Below, one piece after another: positions 62,348-64,000 of a stretch of DNA of 64,000 bases. The DNA is from Bradyrhizobium zhengyangense. Its GTDB lineage: Bacteria > Pseudomonadota > Alphaproteobacteria > Rhizobiales > Xanthobacteraceae. Position 1 is the stretch's first letter. Every line of letters begins with the position of its first letter. The notes beneath the pieces are model-generated. The model had not been told where the DNA came from, made no database searches, and saw only the letters and a list, made by a program, of their open reading frames with translations. The translations under genes were made by a program, and so were the position numbers. The DNA is taken from positions 117,043 through 181,042 of the forward strand of contig NZ_JAKLUA010000015.1 of NCBI RefSeq assembly GCF_022012435.1, given 5' to 3'.

Positions 62348-63214
62348 TCAGTGTTGCATGCCCCAGCGTCGGATCGTCTTGCGCTCGATCGTCGCGAAAA
62401 TGACGTTCTCGACGAAGAGCCCAATCAGGATCACCGTGAACAGTCCTGCGAAAACATTCGCCGTCTCGAGCTGATTCCGGTTCTCATAGATGAACCAGCC
62501 GAGGCCCCCTGCCCCCGACGAGACGCCGAATACGAGTTCGGCCGCGATCAGTGTGCGCCAAGCAAAGGCCCAGCCGACCTTGAGACCCGTCAGGATCGCA
62601 GGGAACGCTGCGGGGATGAGGATAAGACGTACCAGTTTGAGGCCGCGCAACCCGTAATTCTGGCCGACCATGCGCAGCGTGTTGGAAACCGACCGGAAGC
62701 GGGCATGGGTGTTCAGCGCGATCGCCCAGAGTACGGAATGCACGAGAACGAAGATCACGCTACCCGAGCCGAGGCCGAACCAGATGAGCGCAAGCGGCAG
62801 CAGCGCAATCGCCGGCAGCGGATTGAACATCGAGGTCAGCGTCTCAAGCAAGTCGGCGCCGATCCGGGAGCCGATCGCCAGCGTCGTCAGCAACGCAGCC
62901 AGGCCGATGCCGATACCGTACCCGATCACCAGCGTCTGGAGCGATACCAGCATGCGCTGCGGAATGACGCCGCTGGCAATATTGCTGACGAAGGCCTCGA
63001 CGGTCTGACCGAAGGTTGGAAACAGCAGCGGGTTGCCGAGCCAGCGGCCATACGCCTCCCATGCGATGGCAAGCCCGGCAAGGATCAAGGTCTTACGGAC
63101 GAAACCATAGCTGTAGATGCGCTCGGCGACCCCAATTGACTTGGCGATGACCGGTGCGTCGCTGGAATGGACTTCGTGAACAATTTCGGGGCGGAACGTG
63201 AGAAGATCGGTCAT
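62348..63214 (-). CDS. ABC transporter permease (SsuC/TauC type)
   Basis: 288 residues from MTDLLTFRPEIVHEVHSSDA. Six membrane helices, including LILAGLAIAWEAYGRWLGNP and ILIPAAFPAILTGLKVGWAF. The EAA loop VGQNYGLRGLKLVRLILIPA and GLGWFIYENRNQLETANVFA are typical of the nitrate/sulfonate permeases. Works with the broken binding protein and truncated ATPase, so the transporter as a whole is nonfunctional here. Confidence 0.92.
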   Translation of the reverse strand: MTDLLTFRPEIVHEVHSSDAPVIAKSIGVAERIYSYGFVRKTLILAGLAIAWEAYGRWLGNPLLFPTFGQTVEAFVSNIASGVIPQRMLVSLQTLVIGYGIGIGLAALLTTLAIGSRIGADLLETLTSMFNPLPAIALLPLALIWFGLGSGSVIFVLVHSVLWAIALNTHARFRSVSNTLRMVGQNYGLRGLKLVRLILIPAAFPAILTGLKVGWAFAWRTLIAAELVFGVSSGAGGLGWFIYENRNQLETANVFAGLFTVILIGLFVENVIFATIERKTIRRWGMQH

Positions 63215-63228
63215 GCTGGTCGCTCCTC

Positions 63229-63655
63229 TCAATGCGCTGCGAACAGCATGTCGTTGATGCGGGTTTCGAGCGCCGCCTGCGTCCCGGTGCCCAATTCCTC
63301 CGGCGGTACGCTGTTGAGCTCGGCCTTGACCTCGCCGGGATGGGGCGACAGCAGCAAAATGCGCGTGCCGATGCGGATCGCTTCCTCGATCGAATGCGTG
63401 ACGAACAGCACTGTAAAGCGCGTGTCATCCCACAGCCGCAGCAGTTCGTCCTGCATCTTACGACGCGTCAGCGCGTCGAGCGCAGCGAAAGGCTCGTCCA
63501 TGAGCAGGACGTCGGGCTCCATCGCCATGCCACGGGCGATGGCGACGCGCTGCTTCATACCGCCCGACAGCATGTGAGGATAGCTGTCGATGAATTTCGT
63601 CAGCCCGACCTTGTCGATATAGGACTTTGCGCGATCTTCAGCCTCGGTCGCAGTT
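63229..63655 (-). pseudogene. ABC transporter ATPase (SsuB/TauB type), N-terminus deleted
   Basis: The visible part starts near AEDRAKSYIDKVGLTKFIDS, includes the signature HMLSGGMKQRVAIARGMAME, Walker B VLLMDEPFAALDALTRRKMQ and the switch His LFVTHSIEEAIRIG, and ends normally. Walker A and the first third are missing because the gene is joined to traG at about 63655. Overlaps the permease start region on the same operon side. Confidence 0.88.
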
Positions 63656-64000
63656 GCCCGCCATGAAGGCTGGCGCGGACTCGAAGAAATCGAGCCGCCC
63701 GAGTGCCGGGAACTCGTCGAGCATCATCGAGACACGGTGCCGGCGGTTGCTGGCGTGCAAGTCTTCGGTCAGGCGACGGCCGATCTGGTTCAGCACCAGG
63801 CGGATCAGCGGCTTGGTCCGCGAGATGTCGGAAGGCGGCACCACGAGGTAAAGCGACGCTGGCCGAGGATCGGAGATCAGGTCGGCAATTCGCCAGTCGC
63901 AGCGGCGGGTCACCTGGGCCACGACGGGATCACGGTACAGCCCGAGGAACGACATCGCGGTAGATAGGACGCCAGAACGTTCATTCTCCGACTTGTTGAG
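63638..64000 (-). pseudogene. TraG/VirD4-type coupling protein, internal fragment (runs off window)
   Basis: Reading from the window end: KSENERSGVLSTAMSFLGLY, RDPVVAQVTRRCDWRIADLI, SLYLVVPPSDISRTKPLIRL and MMLDEFPALGRLDFFESAPA, then FMAG and a foreign end NCDRG. The Walker B Asp-Glu of the coupling ATPase is present. The C-terminal part (normally continuing FLIAQSLNQIEK...) is missing, replaced by the ABC ATPase gene. Indicates conjugative-element DNA next to this segment. Confidence 0.85.

Overview
The window looks like a chromosomal accessory segment of a GC-rich alphaproteobacterium of the Bradyrhizobium / Rhodopseudomonas group (family Nitrobacteraceae). The evidence is a heat-shock locus arranged as in Bradyrhizobium (ROSE-hspA ... 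rpoH facing groESL and hspB-hspC-degP), two ROSE-type RNA thermometers, many small proteins of types common in that group, and promoters of the form GGAAC-N16-nGTT read by the general-stress sigma factor EcfG. I see no rRNA, tRNA or CRISPR.

Layout. 0-4.5 kb: partial LuxR-type response regulator, DUF1236 protein, L,D-transpeptidase, and a glycosyltransferase preceded by two small genes. 4.8-6.4 kb: a decayed response regulator with an IS630-family element inserted in its tail, leaving a TA target duplication. 6.4-8.4 kb: small envelope and stress proteins with two divergent EcfG-type promoters. 8.4-16 kb: UvrA-like ATPase, HAD phosphatase and several frameshifted genes (Nudix, DUF72, short-chain dehydrogenase). 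16-24 kb: PfpI-type protein, many small proteins, isochorismatase-like hydrolase, an Nramp-related transporter with an altered metal site, an OprB-type porin, and scattered remnants including MOSC-domain pieces. 25-28 kb: an operon of four membrane/stress proteins (DUF3618, apolipophorin-like helical protein, holin-like, helical membrane protein) behind an EcfG-type promoter. 28-43 kb: DNA-repair theme (two ATP-dependent ligases of the LigD type, one broken; PolX; a broken DnaQ-like exonuclease; Ku) mixed with general-stress proteins (YidB, GlsB/YeaQ, DUF2171, a 17-kDa stress protein) and two methyltransferases. 43-48 kb: class III adenylate cyclase with TolB/TPR tail, lipocalin-like proteins, and a Tat-exported metallo-beta-lactamase-fold protein carrying a frameshift.

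48-60 kb: a compact protein-quality-control block (degP, three Hsp20 genes, groESL, rpoH, a CheY-like regulator and several small proteins) lying between two directly repeated remnants of one tyrosine-recombinase gene. 60-64 kb: a broken metallo-beta-lactamase-fold gene and a nitrate/sulfonate/taurine-type ABC transporter whose binding protein is frameshifted and whose ATPase is cut off where it meets a truncated traG.

Two themes run through the segment. First, most intact genes would serve stress survival: heat shock, general stress, nonhomologous end joining and envelope maintenance. Second, broken genes are unusually frequent: about twenty show single-base frameshifts, nonsense codons or truncated ends. 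Together with recombinase, insertion-sequence and traG fragments, this fits a region that has gained and lost material repeatedly. Some single-base shifts could be sequence errors and should be verified.
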